A stretch of DNA of 50,808 bases, taken from CAWBJO01 sp963789175 (GTDB taxonomy: Bacteria > Pseudomonadota > Alphaproteobacteria > Rhizobiales > Aestuariivirgaceae). The position numbers were made by a program, and so were the translations under genes. Positions 19,799 through 29,154 of the stretch are shown piece by piece (the first letter of the stretch is position 1; every line of letters starts with the position of its first letter). The notes under the pieces are model-generated. The model made no database searches. It was not told the DNA's origin and saw nothing but the letters and a program-made list of their open reading frames with translations. The stretch spans positions 1 through 50,808 of the forward strand of contig CAWBJO010000004.1 of the NCBI GenBank assembly GCA_963789175.1. Reading direction: 5' to 3'.

Positions 19799-21145
19799 AT
19801 GACGCGCGAACTCTTCGGAACCGACGGGGTGAGGGGCAAGGCCAATAGCTGGCCGATGGACGCCGAGACGGCGCTCAGGGTCGGCATGGCGGCGGGCAGC
19901 CTGTTCCGGCGTGCCGAGCATCGCCAGCGGGTCGTCATCGGCAAGGACACGCGGCTCTCCGGCTACATGATCGAGCAGGCGTTGTCGGCGGGCTTCCTGT
20001 CGGTCGGCATGGACGTGCTGTTCTTCGGGCCGCTGCCGACGCCCGCGGTCGCGATGCTGACGAGCTCGCTCAGGGCGGATCTCGGCGTGATGATCTCGGC
20101 CTCGCACAACCCCTACTTCGACAACGGCATCAAGCTCTTCGGACCCGATGGCTTCAAGCTCTCCGACGCGCAGGAGAAGCGCATCGCCGATGCGGTGAAG
20201 AGCGGCATTGCCGGCGGCCTCGCCGAGCCGGAAAACCTCGGCCGCGCGACACGCATCGACGATGCGCAGGCCCGCTATATCGAATTCGCCAAACGAACGC
20301 TGCCGCGCGACCTCAGGCTCGACAATCTCAGGGTCGTCATCGATTGCGCCCACGGCGCGAGCTACAAGGTGGCGCCGACGGCGCTGTGGGAGCTCGGCGC
20401 CGAGGTCATTCGCATCGGCGTCGACCCGAACGGCTTCAACATCAACGAGAAATGCGGATCCACGTATCCGGAAACTCTGTGCGAGAAGGTGCGCGAGATG
20501 CGCGCCGACATCGGCATCGCGCTCGACGGCGACGGCGACCGCTGCATTATCATCGACGAGAAGGGCCAGATCATCAACGGCGACCAGGTCATGGGACTCA
20601 TGGCCAAGACATGGGCGGAGGCGGGTAAGCTCGCCGGCGGCGGCATCGTCGCGACGATCATGTCGAACCTCGGCCTCGAGCGCTATCTCGAGAGCCACAA
20701 GCTCAAGCTCCACCGCACCAAGGTCGGCGACCGCTACGTCGTCGAGCACATGCGCGAGCACGGGTTCAACGTCGGTGGCGAGCAGTCCGGGCACATCGTG
20801 CTGTCCGACTTCGCGACGACCGGCGACGGGCTCGTCGCGGCGCTGCAGGTGCTCGCCGCCGTCCAGTCGTCCGGCCGGCCGGTCAGCCAGGTGTGCCGGC
20901 TGTTCACCCCGCTGCCGCAGATTTCCAAGAACGTCCGCGTCGCTTCGGCCGCGCCGCTCGAGCTGCCGCTGGTCAAGGAAGCCATCGCCGACGTGAAGCG
21001 CGACCTCGGAACGGGCGGGCGGGTGGTGGTGCGTCCTTCGGGGACCGAGCCGCTCATCCGGGTGATGGCCGAAGGCGACGACGAGGCGGCGGTGCGGCGC
21101 GCGGTGGATCAGATCTGCACGGTGCTCGAGAAAGCCGCCGCCTAG
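19799..21145 (+). CDS. glmM: Phosphoglucosamine mutase GlmM
   Basis: Interconverts glucosamine-6-phosphate and glucosamine-1-phosphate, the step before UDP-GlcNAc for peptidoglycan and LPS. The 448-residue protein has the alpha-D-phosphohexomutase layout: FGTDGVRGKAN near the start, the phosphoserine loop MISASHNPYFDNG with Ser102, the metal loop ALDGDGDRC, the sugar-binding GGEQSGHIVL and the phosphate-binding RPSGTEPLIRVM. The ftsH-folP-glmM order is common in bacteria. Its TAG stop overlaps the stop of the convergent transporter gene in CTAG. Confidence 0.97.
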   Translation: MTRELFGTDGVRGKANSWPMDAETALRVGMAAGSLFRRAEHRQRVVIGKDTRLSGYMIEQALSAGFLSVGMDVLFFGPLPTPAVAMLTSSLRADLGVMISASHNPYFDNGIKLFGPDGFKLSDAQEKRIADAVKSGIAGGLAEPENLGRATRIDDAQARYIEFAKRTLPRDLRLDNLRVVIDCAHGASYKVAPTALWELGAEVIRIGVDPNGFNINEKCGSTYPETLCEKVREMRADIGIALDGDGDRCIIIDEKGQIINGDQVMGLMAKTWAEAGKLAGGGIVATIMSNLGLERYLESHKLKLHRTKVGDRYVVEHMREHGFNVGGEQSGHIVLSDFATTGDGLVAALQVLAAVQSSGRPVSQVCRLFTPLPQISKNVRVASAAPLELPLVKEAIADVKRDLGTGGRVVVRPSGTEPLIRVMAEGDDEAAVRRAVDQICTVLEKAAA

Positions 21146-22056
21146 GCCTTGGCCGGCCCGACGGGCCCGGCCGGCGCGACGAGCTGCACCACGGCGATCC
21201 CTCCGAGGATGAGCGCAAGTCCGGCGATCTCCGATATGCCGATCGTCTCGTCGAGGAAAACGGCGCCGATCACCATGGCATAGACCGGTATGAGATAGTT
21301 GATGAGCGATGCGAAACTCGCCCCGGCAGTGCGGATGAGCTGAAAGAAGACGACGGACGCCAAACCGGTGGTGAAGAGACCGACGAGGAACAGCGCCAGC
21401 AACGCCTCGCCGGTGGCGCGGGCCATGCCGCCCGGGGCGGCGATGAACGCCATGGGAAGGCCGATGGCGGCGGCGATGACGAGCGTGGCGGCGGCCATCT
21501 CCAGGGCACCCTTCGCCCTGAGCCGACGACTCACGATGCTCTGCAGGCTGTAGCACAGGGCGGCGGCGATCACCGCCAGCTGGCCGATGAATTCCCAGCC
21601 CGCGAACCGGAGGCCGAAGATCCGATCGGGACCGAGGATGACGATGACGCCGACGAAGCCGAGCATGAAGCCCAGGAGCTTCACGGGACTCAAAGGCTCG
21701 TCCGGCAAGAAGAAATGGGCGAGCACGACGACGCCGAGGGGCATCACCGCCATCAGGATTCCGGAGAGGCTGGAGGGAATGTAGTTGAGACCCCAGGCGA
21801 TGAGCAGGAAGGGCACGACGTTGCCAATGACGGCGATGATCGCGACGGCGCGCCACGACGCCGGCTCCGAGGGAAAGCGCAGGCGCATCGCCAGCAGGGC
21901 AAGCGTGAGCGCGACCGCAGCAACGGTCAGGCGCAGCGCCATGACCCAAACCGCCGGTACTGTCGCTACGGCAACCCTCACCAGCGCGAAGGAGCTGCCC
22001 CACAGCACGACGACACTCAAGAGCAGGAACCATCTCGAGTTCCACAGGCGAAGCAT
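21142..22056 (-). CDS. EamA/DMT-family transporter
   Basis: Inner-membrane drug/metabolite transporter of unknown substrate. The 304-residue protein has about ten hydrophobic helices in two EamA repeats; typical segments are VVLWGSSFALVRVAVATVPA in the first and IAAALCYSLQSIVSRRLRAK in the second. The start at 22056 gives a normal N-terminus. The gene is convergent with glmM (4-base overlap at shared stops) and divergent from the outer-membrane protein gene, with a 166-base gap between their starts. Confidence 0.9.
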   Translation of the reverse strand: MLRLWNSRWFLLLSVVVLWGSSFALVRVAVATVPAVWVMALRLTVAAVALTLALLAMRLRFPSEPASWRAVAIIAVIGNVVPFLLIAWGLNYIPSSLSGILMAVMPLGVVVLAHFFLPDEPLSPVKLLGFMLGFVGVIVILGPDRIFGLRFAGWEFIGQLAVIAAALCYSLQSIVSRRLRAKGALEMAAATLVIAAAIGLPMAFIAAPGGMARATGEALLALFLVGLFTTGLASVVFFQLIRTAGASFASLINYLIPVYAMVIGAVFLDETIGISEIAGLALILGGIAVVQLVAPAGPVGPAKA

Positions 22057-22222
22057 CAGAGACCTTTCCTTGATTCAAAATGAGGCAAACGCTGCCGTAC
22101 AGTAAAGCTTCCGCTAACCACGGTCAGCAAACAATCCCAAACTCGCCGCATTTGAGACTGCCTTCCGCCGCAGGATGTGTTTAACTGAAGTCATCCAAAA
22201 TCTTCGGTGGGAGAGTCCCAAG

Positions 22223-22786
22223 ATGGCGAAATTTCTAAAGACGAGCGCTCTCGTGCTGGCGGCCGCCGGTGCCGCTGCGTTCAGCACTGCCGCTATGGCT
22301 GCCGATATAGCCGAGGAGCCGGTGCCGACCGAGAACAGCCTCGGCTCGATCTACCTGCGCGGCGACATCGGCTGGTCGTGGCTCGACATGGGCGGCGATG
22401 ACGACGAAGCGCTGACGGTAGGCGTCGGGGCCGGCTACATGTGGAACGAGATCCTTCGCACCGACGTCAGGCTCGACTGGTCGGGCGACTACGACATCGG
22501 CGCCAGCGACGTGGATGCCATGACGCTGCTGGCGAATGCGTATATCGACATCCCGATCAACATCGCCTTCCTCACCCCCTATGTCGGCGCGGGCGCCGGC
22601 TACGGCTGGGTCGACGGGACAGCCGGCGACGATTCCGGCTTCACCTACTCGCTGATGGCGGGTGCGACGTTCGACATAACGAATTCCATGGCGCTCGACA
22701 TCGGCTATCGCTTCCGCGACATCGCTATCGACGGCCCGGACTTCCAGGATCACTCGGCAACGGCGGGTGTCCTCTTCAGGTTCTAA
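22223..22786 (+). CDS. Small outer-membrane beta-barrel protein
   Basis: A 187-residue precursor with a Sec signal peptide (SALVLAAAGAAAFSTAAMAA, cut near residue 27) and an eight-strand-like barrel of the Opa/Omp25-type porin family. Alternating strands such as SIYLRGDIGWSWLDM and FLTPYVGAGAGYGWVDG lead to a C-terminal phenylalanine (AGVLFRF), the outer-membrane insertion signal. The ATG at 22223 follows GGGAGAG. The mature N-terminus ADIAEEPVP resembles that of rhizobial Omp25/RopB-like proteins. A good terminator follows. Specific function unknown. Confidence 0.87.
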   Translation: MAKFLKTSALVLAAAGAAAFSTAAMAADIAEEPVPTENSLGSIYLRGDIGWSWLDMGGDDDEALTVGVGAGYMWNEILRTDVRLDWSGDYDIGASDVDAMTLLANAYIDIPINIAFLTPYVGAGAGYGWVDGTAGDDSGFTYSLMAGATFDITNSMALDIGYRFRDIAIDGPDFQDHSATAGVLFRF

Positions 22787-22814
22787 ACGCGGCAATCGCG
22801 CCTGCGTTTTACCG

Positions 22815-22850
22815 AGCGGCGGCGGAGAAATCCGGCGCCGCTTTCCTTTT
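22815..22850 (+). terminator. Rho-independent terminator after the outer-membrane protein gene
   Basis: AGCGGCG (22815-22821) pairs with CGCCGCT (22836-22842). Inside, CGGA (22823-22826) pairs with TCCG (22831-22834) closed by a GAAA tetraloop, with one G-G mismatch, and TTCCTTTT follows. It separates the outer-membrane protein transcript from serC. Confidence 0.75.
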
Positions 22851-22861
22851 CGGCAGCGCTC

Positions 22862-22890
22862 TTGCCGCAGCGTCGGTCCGCCCGTATAAG
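22862..22890 (+). promoter_or_regulatory. Sigma70-type promoter of serC-serA
   Basis: TTGCCG at 22862-22867, a 17-base spacer, and TATAAG at 22885-22890. The expected start near 22897 is immediately before the two leader hairpins, so the 5' leader would be about 50 bases. Confidence 0.6.
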
Positions 22891-22899
22891 CCATGTCGG

Positions 22900-22946
22900 G
22901 CTACCCCTCCCCACCGAGGGGCGTCCATCTGGAAGGATGGCAGGAC
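22900..22946 (+). ncRNA. serC leader RNA motif (two hairpins)
   Basis: Two adjacent hairpins fill the short leader. The first is CCCCTC (22904-22909) with GAGGGG (22916-22921); the second is CCATC (22925-22929) with GATGG (22936-22940). The second hairpin holds the AAGGA ribosome-binding bases (22933-22937) in its loop and 3' arm. Location and shape match the serC motif described upstream of serC-serA in Alphaproteobacteria. Its ligand, if any, is unknown to me. Hiding the ribosome site suggests translational control. Confidence 0.65.
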
Positions 22947-24083
22947 ATGACCTACCCCGAGCGGCCGGAGCGGCGTCCCGGCAGACCTCACTTCTCCTCA
23001 GGACCATGTGCCAAATTCCCCGGTTGGTCGCCGGGGATCCTCGCTGCCGCTCTCACCGGACGATCGCATCGCTCGCGCGAAGGCAAGGCGCGGCTCAAGC
23101 TGGCCATCGACCTCACGAGGCAGGTACTTGAAGTTCCCGACAGCCATCTCATCGGCATCGTGCCGGCGTCCGATACGGGCGCGATGGAACTCGCCATGTG
23201 GTCGCTCCTCGGTGCCAGGGGGGTCGACCTGCTGGCCTGGGAGAGCTTCGGGCTCGGCTGGGTGAAGGACGTCGAGACGCAGCTCAAGCCGACCGGGGTG
23301 CGCGTGCTCGCCGCGCCCTATGGCGAGCTTCCCGACCTCGCGGCCACCGATCCCGACCGCGACATCGTCTTCACCTGGAACGGGACGACCTCGGGCGTGC
23401 GCGTGCCGGATGCGCGCTGGATCGCCGCCGACCGCAAAGGCCTCACCATCTGCGATGCGACGTCGGGCATATTCGCGCAGGAGCTCGACTACGAGCGCCT
23501 CGACGTCGTGACCTTCTCCTGGCAGAAGGCGCTGGGCGGCGAGGCGGCGCACGGCATGATCATCCTGTCACCGCGGGCGGTCGAACGGCTGCGGACCCAT
23601 ACGCCGCCGTGGCCGCTGCCCAAGGTGTTCCGCCTGACGAGCAAGGGCGAGCTCAACGACGCGATCTTCGCGGGCGAGACCATCAACACGCCGTCGATGC
23701 TGTGCGTCGAGGACTGGATCGCGGCACTGAATTGGGCGATCGACATCGGGGGCCTCAAGGCACTCATCGCGCGGTCGGATGCCAATGCCGCGGTGCTCGA
23801 TGCATGGATCGGCCGCACCGAATGGGCCCGGCACCTGGCGCGTGATCCCGGAACGCGGTCGAACACGTCGATGTGCATCACCATCGACGGCGGGCCGGAC
23901 GTGCCAAAGCAGATGGCAAGCCTCCTCGCCGAGGAGGCCGTCGCCTTCGACATCGCCGCGCATCGCGATTCACCGCCGGGACTGCGCATCTGGTGCGGTG
24001 CGACGGTCGAGACCGACGACGTGGATCGCCTCGTGCCGTGGCTCGACTGGGCGCATGCGGCCGCCACGATGCGGCAAGAGTGA
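22947..24083 (+). CDS. serC: Phosphoserine aminotransferase SerC
   Basis: PLP enzyme that converts 3-phosphohydroxypyruvate and glutamate to phosphoserine and 2-oxoglutarate, the second step of serine synthesis. The 378-residue protein belongs to the alphaproteobacterial SerC type: FSSGPCAKFPGWSPG near the N-terminus, IGIVPASDTGAMELAMWSLL, and the PLP lysine in TFSWQKALGGEAAHGM. The ATG at 22947 follows the leader hairpins directly; a longer frame from 22893 would translate the leader itself. serA follows after 17 bases. Confidence 0.94.
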   Translation: MTYPERPERRPGRPHFSSGPCAKFPGWSPGILAAALTGRSHRSREGKARLKLAIDLTRQVLEVPDSHLIGIVPASDTGAMELAMWSLLGARGVDLLAWESFGLGWVKDVETQLKPTGVRVLAAPYGELPDLAATDPDRDIVFTWNGTTSGVRVPDARWIAADRKGLTICDATSGIFAQELDYERLDVVTFSWQKALGGEAAHGMIILSPRAVERLRTHTPPWPLPKVFRLTSKGELNDAIFAGETINTPSMLCVEDWIAALNWAIDIGGLKALIARSDANAAVLDAWIGRTEWARHLARDPGTRSNTSMCITIDGGPDVPKQMASLLAEEAVAFDIAAHRDSPPGLRIWCGATVETDDVDRLVPWLDWAHAAATMRQE

Positions 24084-24100
24084 CGGCGAGGAGGAAGACA

Positions 24101-25690
24101 ATGGCCGCTTCAGTGCTGGTGTCCGACAATCTCAGCGAAACCGCCGTCGACATCTTCCGGCGCCGCGGCCTTGCCGTCGACTACCGTCCCGAGCTCGGGA
24201 AGGACAAGGATGCGCTCCTCGCCGCCGTGACGCAGTATGACGGGCTCGCGGTCCGGTCGGCGACCAAGGTGACGGCGAAGCTGATCGCCGCCGCCCCGCA
24301 GCTCAAGGTGATCGGCCGGGCCGGCATCGGGGTCGACAACATCGACGTCAACGCGGCGACGGCGCGCGGCATCATCGTCATGAACACGCCCTACGGCAAC
24401 GCGGTGACGACGGCGGAGCACGCCATCGCGCTGATGATGGCGCTGGCCCGCCAGATCCCCGCCGCCGACGCCTCGACGCAGGCGGGAAAGTGGGAGAAGA
24501 ACCGATTCCTCGGCGTAGAGCTTCTCAACAAGACGCTCGGCGTCATCGGCTGCGGCAACATCGGATCGATCGTCGCCGACCGGGCGCGGGGCCTGCGCAT
24601 GCGGGTCGTCGCCTTCGATCCGTACCTGTCGGAGGAGCGGGCCACCGAGATCGGGGTCGAGAAGGTCGAGCTCGACGACCTGCTGCGGCGCGCCGACTTC
24701 GTGACGCTCCACACGCCGCTCACCGACAAGACGCGCCACATCATCGACGGGCGGGCGCTGTCGCTGATGCGGCCGGGCGTCAGGATCATCAACTGCGCGC
24801 GGGGCGGGCTGGTCGTCGAGGACGCGCTGAAGGCGGCGCTCGATTCGGGCCACGTGGCCGGTGCGGCGCTCGACGTGTTCGAAACGGAGCCGGCCGTGCG
24901 GCATCCGCTGTTCGGGCATCCGAACGTCGTATGCACGCCGCATCTCGGGGCAGCCACGTCGGAAGCGCAAGAGAACGTCGCGGTGCAGATCGCCGAGCAG
25001 ATGTCCGACTACCTCATCTCGGGCGCGGTGACGAACGCCCTCAACATGCCCTCGATCACCGCCGACGAGGCGCCGCGCCTCAAGCCCTACATCGCGCTCG
25101 CCGAGAAGCTCGGTTCGTTCGCGGGCCAGCTGACGGAGGTTCCGCTCAAGGGCGTGACGATCGAGTATGCGGGCGGCGCCGGCGCCATGAACACGCGGGC
25201 GCTGAGCTCGGCACTGCTCGCCGGCCTGTTCAAGCCGATGCTCGGCACGGTCAACATGGTGAGCGCACCCGTCGTGGCGCGCGAACGCGGGCTCAAGGTG
25301 GACGAGATCCGACAGACGCCGCGCGGCGTCTACGACAGCTACATCCGGCTCACCATCACGGGCGATACCGGCTTCGAGCGCTCGGTGGCCGGCACGGTGT
25401 TCTCGGACGGCAAGCCGCGCATCATCCAGATCAAGGGCATCAACCTCGAGGCCGAGTTCGGGCCGCACATGCTCTACGTCACCAATGCCGACAAGCCGGG
25501 GTTCATCGGCGCGCTCGGCACGACGCTCGGCAACGCCGGGGTCAACATCGCCACCTTCCATCTCGGGCGCCAGGCGCCGGGCGGCGATGCCATCGCGCTC
25601 GTCGAGATCGACGAGGCGATCCCCGAGCCGGTGCTGGCCGCAGTGCAGAAGCTGCCGCATGTGCGGCAGGCGCGACCGCTAGCGTTCTAG
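24101..25690 (+). CDS. serA: D-3-phosphoglycerate dehydrogenase SerA
   Basis: Oxidises 3-phosphoglycerate with NAD+ as the first step of serine synthesis. The 529-residue protein is the long form, with substrate and NAD domains, an intervening ASB domain and a C-terminal ACT domain. Visible are IGRAGIGVDNIDVNAATARG, the nucleotide loop LGVIGCGNIGSIVADRARG, the catalytic arginine/glutamate/histidine regions (INCARGGLVVED, FETEP, CTPHLGAATSEAQ) and the ACT segment MLYVTNADKPGFIGALGTTL. A strong GAGGAGGA precedes the ATG. It is co-transcribed with serC. Confidence 0.97.
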   Translation: MAASVLVSDNLSETAVDIFRRRGLAVDYRPELGKDKDALLAAVTQYDGLAVRSATKVTAKLIAAAPQLKVIGRAGIGVDNIDVNAATARGIIVMNTPYGNAVTTAEHAIALMMALARQIPAADASTQAGKWEKNRFLGVELLNKTLGVIGCGNIGSIVADRARGLRMRVVAFDPYLSEERATEIGVEKVELDDLLRRADFVTLHTPLTDKTRHIIDGRALSLMRPGVRIINCARGGLVVEDALKAALDSGHVAGAALDVFETEPAVRHPLFGHPNVVCTPHLGAATSEAQENVAVQIAEQMSDYLISGAVTNALNMPSITADEAPRLKPYIALAEKLGSFAGQLTEVPLKGVTIEYAGGAGAMNTRALSSALLAGLFKPMLGTVNMVSAPVVARERGLKVDEIRQTPRGVYDSYIRLTITGDTGFERSVAGTVFSDGKPRIIQIKGINLEAEFGPHMLYVTNADKPGFIGALGTTLGNAGVNIATFHLGRQAPGGDAIALVEIDEAIPEPVLAAVQKLPHVRQARPLAF

Positions 25691-25710
25691 GACGGGCGAA
25701 GGGGGAGGGG

Positions 25711-28700
25711 ATGCAGCACTTCAGGGCCATCCTGGCCGCCAACCGCGGCGAGATCGCGATTCGCATCTTCCGGGCGGCGACCGAGCTCGGCATACGCACG
25801 GTCGCGATCTACTCGAACGAAGACCGCTTCTCGCTCCACCGCTTCAAGGCCGACGAGAGCTACCTGGTGGGCGAGGGCAAGGGGCCGATCGAGGCCTATC
25901 TCGACATCGAGGACATCATCCGCATCGCCAGGGACACCGGGGTCGACGCCATCCATCCGGGCTACGGATTCCTATCTGAGAACCCCGACTTCGCCGAGGC
26001 GTGCGGCAAGGCCGGCATCGTCTTCATCGGTCCCACGGCCGAGACGCTGCGACTCCTCGGCAACAAGGTGAACGCGCGGGCGCTTGCCGCGAAGGCCGGG
26101 GTCGCAGTCGTACCGGCGACGAGCGCGCTGCCCGAGGATGAGGCCCGCATCACCGAGCTCGCCCGTGCCGTCGGCTATCCGCTGATGCTCAAGGCGAGCT
26201 GGGGCGGCGGCGGACGAGGCATGCGGGCCGTCGAACGCGAGACCGATCTCATGCCGCTCGTCGAGGCGGCCCGGGCCGAGGCGCGCGCCGCCTTCGGAAA
26301 GGACGAAGTCTACATCGAGAAGCTGGTGGCCCGCGCCCGGCACGTCGAGGTGCAGGTGATCGGCGATGCGCACGGAAATCTCCGCCACCTCTACGAGCGC
26401 GACTGCTCGGTGCAGCGGCGCAACCAGAAGGTCGTCGAGCGCGCCCCGGCGCCGTATCTCGACGATGCCGAGCGCAGCGCCCTGTGCGAAGCCGGCCTCA
26501 AGGTGGCCCGGGCCGCCAACTACGTGAACGCCGGCACGGTCGAGTTCCTGATGGATCGGGATACCGGCCGGTTCTATTTCATCGAGGTCAATCCGCGCAT
26601 CCAGGTCGAGCACACGGTCACCGAGGTCGTGACCGGAATTGACATCGTAAAGGCGCAAATCCGCATCGCCATGGGTCGCAGGCTGTCGGAGCCCGAGGCC
26701 GGCGTGCCGCCGCAGGAAGCGATCCGCCTCCACGGCCATGCGCTGCAGTGCCGGATCACCACCGAGGATCCGCTCAACGCCTTCATCCCCGACTACGGGC
26801 GCATCAAGGCCTATCGCGGCGCAACCGGTTTCGGCATCCGGCTCGACGGCGGCACGGCCTATTCGGGGGCGCTCGTCACCCGGCACTACAACTCGCTCCT
26901 CGAAAAGCTCACCGCATGGGCGCCGACGCCCGAAGAAGCCGTGCAGCGCATGGAGCGGGCGTTGCGGGAGTTCCGCATCCGCGGGGTGTCGACCAACCTG
27001 CAGTTCCTGGAAGGGCTGGTGCGCCATCCGAAATTCGCTTCCGGCGACTATACGACGCGGTTCATCGACGAGACGCCGGAGCTGTTCGACCTGCCCGAGC
27101 GGCGCGATCGGGCGACGAAGCTTCTGACCTTCATCGCCGACGTGATCGTCAACGGGAATGCCGAAGTGCGCGACCGGCCGGCGCCGGCTTCGCGCCTCGC
27201 GGCGCCCAGGGCGCCGGACATGCGGGGCGTCCTGCCGCTGCGCGGATTAAAGCAGCTGCTCGATGCCGAAGGGCCGCAGGCGGTTGCCGACTTCATGCGG
27301 GCGCAGACGCGGCTGCTGGTCACCGACACGACGATGCGCGATGCGCACCAGTCGCTGCTGGCGACGCGCGTGCGGACCGAGGACCTGGTGAAGATCGCGC
27401 CGGCGTACGCCGTCCTGCTGCCGGAGCTGTTCTCGATCGAGTGCTGGGGCGGTGCGACGTTCGACGTCGCCATGCGCTTCCTCAAGGAGTGCCCGTGGGA
27501 AAGGCTGCGACGGCTCCGGCACGTGATGCCCAACCATCTGCTGCAGATGCTGCTGAGGTCGGCGAATGCGGTCGGCTACACCAACTACCCCGACAACGTC
27601 GTCGAGCATTTCGTGGGGCGCGCCGCCGCGGAGGGCATCGACGTTTTCCGGGTGTTCGATTCACTGAACTGGACCGAGAACATGAAGGTGGCGATGGACG
27701 CCGTCCTCGCCTCCGGCAAGGTGCTGGAAGCGGCATTCTGCTACACCGGCGACATCCTCGATCCGGAACGGCCCAAATACGATCTCGACTACTACGTGCG
27801 CATCGCCCGCGAGCTCAAGGCGGCCGGCGCACACATTCTCGGCATCAAGGACATGGCGGGGCTCTTGAAGCCCGAGGCGGCGCGGCTGCTGGTGCGCACG
27901 CTCAAAGCGGAAATCGGACTGCCGGTCCATCTCCACACGCACGACACAAGCGGCATATCGGCGGCGACGATCCTCGCCGCAGCGGAGGCGGGCGTCGATG
28001 CGATCGACGCGGCCATGGATTCGATGAGCGGCCTCACCTCGCAGCCGCCGCTCGGCTCGATCGCCGCGGCGCTGGAGCGAACGCCGCGCGCCACGGGCCT
28101 CGATCCGGCCGGACTCGAGACGATCGCCGAATACTGGCGGCGGACGCGCGCCCTCTACGAAGCCTTCGAAAGCGATATCCGCGCCGGCACGGCGGACGTC
28201 TACATGCACGAGATGCCGGGCGGGCAGTACACGAACCTTCGCGAGCAGGCCCGATCGCTCGGCATCGAGGAGCGATGGAACGAGGTGTCGCGCGCCTACG
28301 CGGACGTGAACCGCATGTTCGGCGACATCATCAAGGTGACGCCGTCGTCCAAGGTGGTGGGCGACATGGCGCTCATGATGGTGACGAGCAACCTTACGGT
28401 CGCCGACGTGCTCGACCCGGAGAAGTCCATCGCCTTCCCGGACTCGGTGGTGGCGCTGTTCCGCGGCGACATCGGCAAGCCGCATGGCGGGCTGCCGGAG
28501 GGGCTGGCAAGGAAAGTGCTGAAGGGCGAGACGCCGCTTTCCGTGCGGCCCGGTTCGGCGATGCAGCCGGCCGACCTCGACGGCCTCAGCCGCGAAGCGG
28601 AGGAGCGGACGGGAGCGCCGGTCGACGATTCCGACCTCGCCTCCTATCTCATGTATCCCCAGGTCTATGTCGAGTTCGACAAGGTGCGCGCGGAGTACGG

Positions 28701-29154
28701 CGACCTGTCAATCCTGCCGACGCCGGTGTTCTTCTACGGCATGCAGCTGCAGGAAGAGTTCGGCATCGCCATCGACAAGGGCAAGACGCTGCTCGTCAGC
28801 TACTCGGCAGTGGGCGAGCCGGACGAGGATGCGATGGTCACGGTGTTCTTCGAGCTCAACGGCCAGCCGCGTCCCATCCGCGTGCCCGACCGGTCGCGCA
28901 AGCCGCTCAAGGCGGCGCGGCCGAAGGCGGATCCGGGCAACGCCACGCATCTGAGCGCGCCGATGCCCGGCCTCGTCGTGTCGATTGCCGTCAAGCCGGG
29001 GGCGCAGGTGAAGAAAGGCGACGTCATCCTCAATCTCGAGGCGATGAAGATGCAGACGGCCGTTGCGGCCGAGACGGCGGGAGTGGTCAGGGAACTTACC
29101 GTCGCGCCGGGCGCGCAGGTGGACGCGAAGGACCTCTTGGCAATCATCGAGTAA
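25711..29154 (+). CDS. pyc: Pyruvate carboxylase
   Basis: Biotin enzyme that carboxylates pyruvate to oxaloacetate, refilling the TCA cycle. The single 1147-residue chain has the full domain order: biotin carboxylase (ILAANRGEIAIRIFRAATEL; glycine loop KASWGGGGRGMRAV; FIEVNPRIQVEHTVTE), carboxyltransferase (TDTTMRDAHQSLLATRVRTE, VFDSLNWTENM, HLHTHDTSG), the central allosteric linker region, and a C-terminal biotin carrier domain with the biotin lysine in LEAMKMQT at about 1113. GGGGGAGGGG precedes the ATG. It begins 20 bases after serA, so it may ride on the ser transcript, an arrangement I do not recall from rhizobia. Confidence 0.97.
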   Translation: MQHFRAILAANRGEIAIRIFRAATELGIRTVAIYSNEDRFSLHRFKADESYLVGEGKGPIEAYLDIEDIIRIARDTGVDAIHPGYGFLSENPDFAEACGKAGIVFIGPTAETLRLLGNKVNARALAAKAGVAVVPATSALPEDEARITELARAVGYPLMLKASWGGGGRGMRAVERETDLMPLVEAARAEARAAFGKDEVYIEKLVARARHVEVQVIGDAHGNLRHLYERDCSVQRRNQKVVERAPAPYLDDAERSALCEAGLKVARAANYVNAGTVEFLMDRDTGRFYFIEVNPRIQVEHTVTEVVTGIDIVKAQIRIAMGRRLSEPEAGVPPQEAIRLHGHALQCRITTEDPLNAFIPDYGRIKAYRGATGFGIRLDGGTAYSGALVTRHYNSLLEKLTAWAPTPEEAVQRMERALREFRIRGVSTNLQFLEGLVRHPKFASGDYTTRFIDETPELFDLPERRDRATKLLTFIADVIVNGNAEVRDRPAPASRLAAPRAPDMRGVLPLRGLKQLLDAEGPQAVADFMRAQTRLLVTDTTMRDAHQSLLATRVRTEDLVKIAPAYAVLLPELFSIECWGGATFDVAMRFLKECPWERLRRLRHVMPNHLLQMLLRSANAVGYTNYPDNVVEHFVGRAAAEGIDVFRVFDSLNWTENMKVAMDAVLASGKVLEAAFCYTGDILDPERPKYDLDYYVRIARELKAAGAHILGIKDMAGLLKPEAARLLVRTLKAEIGLPVHLHTHDTSGISAATILAAAEAGVDAIDAAMDSMSGLTSQPPLGSIAAALERTPRATGLDPAGLETIAEYWRRTRALYEAFESDIRAGTADVYMHEMPGGQYTNLREQARSLGIEERWNEVSRAYADVNRMFGDIIKVTPSSKVVGDMALMMVTSNLTVADVLDPEKSIAFPDSVVALFRGDIGKPHGGLPEGLARKVLKGETPLSVRPGSAMQPADLDGLSREAEERTGAPVDDSDLASYLMYPQVYVEFDKVRAEYGDLSILPTPVFFYGMQLQEEFGIAIDKGKTLLVSYSAVGEPDEDAMVTVFFELNGQPRPIRVPDRSRKPLKAARPKADPGNATHLSAPMPGLVVSIAVKPGAQVKKGDVILNLEAMKMQTAVAAETAGVVRELTVAPGAQVDAKDLLAIIE

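Noticed and set aside
19715..22078. 787-codon open frame on the minus strand opposite glmM and through the transporter
   Set aside because: It is a different frame from the recognisable EamA transporter and antisense to glmM; no coherent domain.
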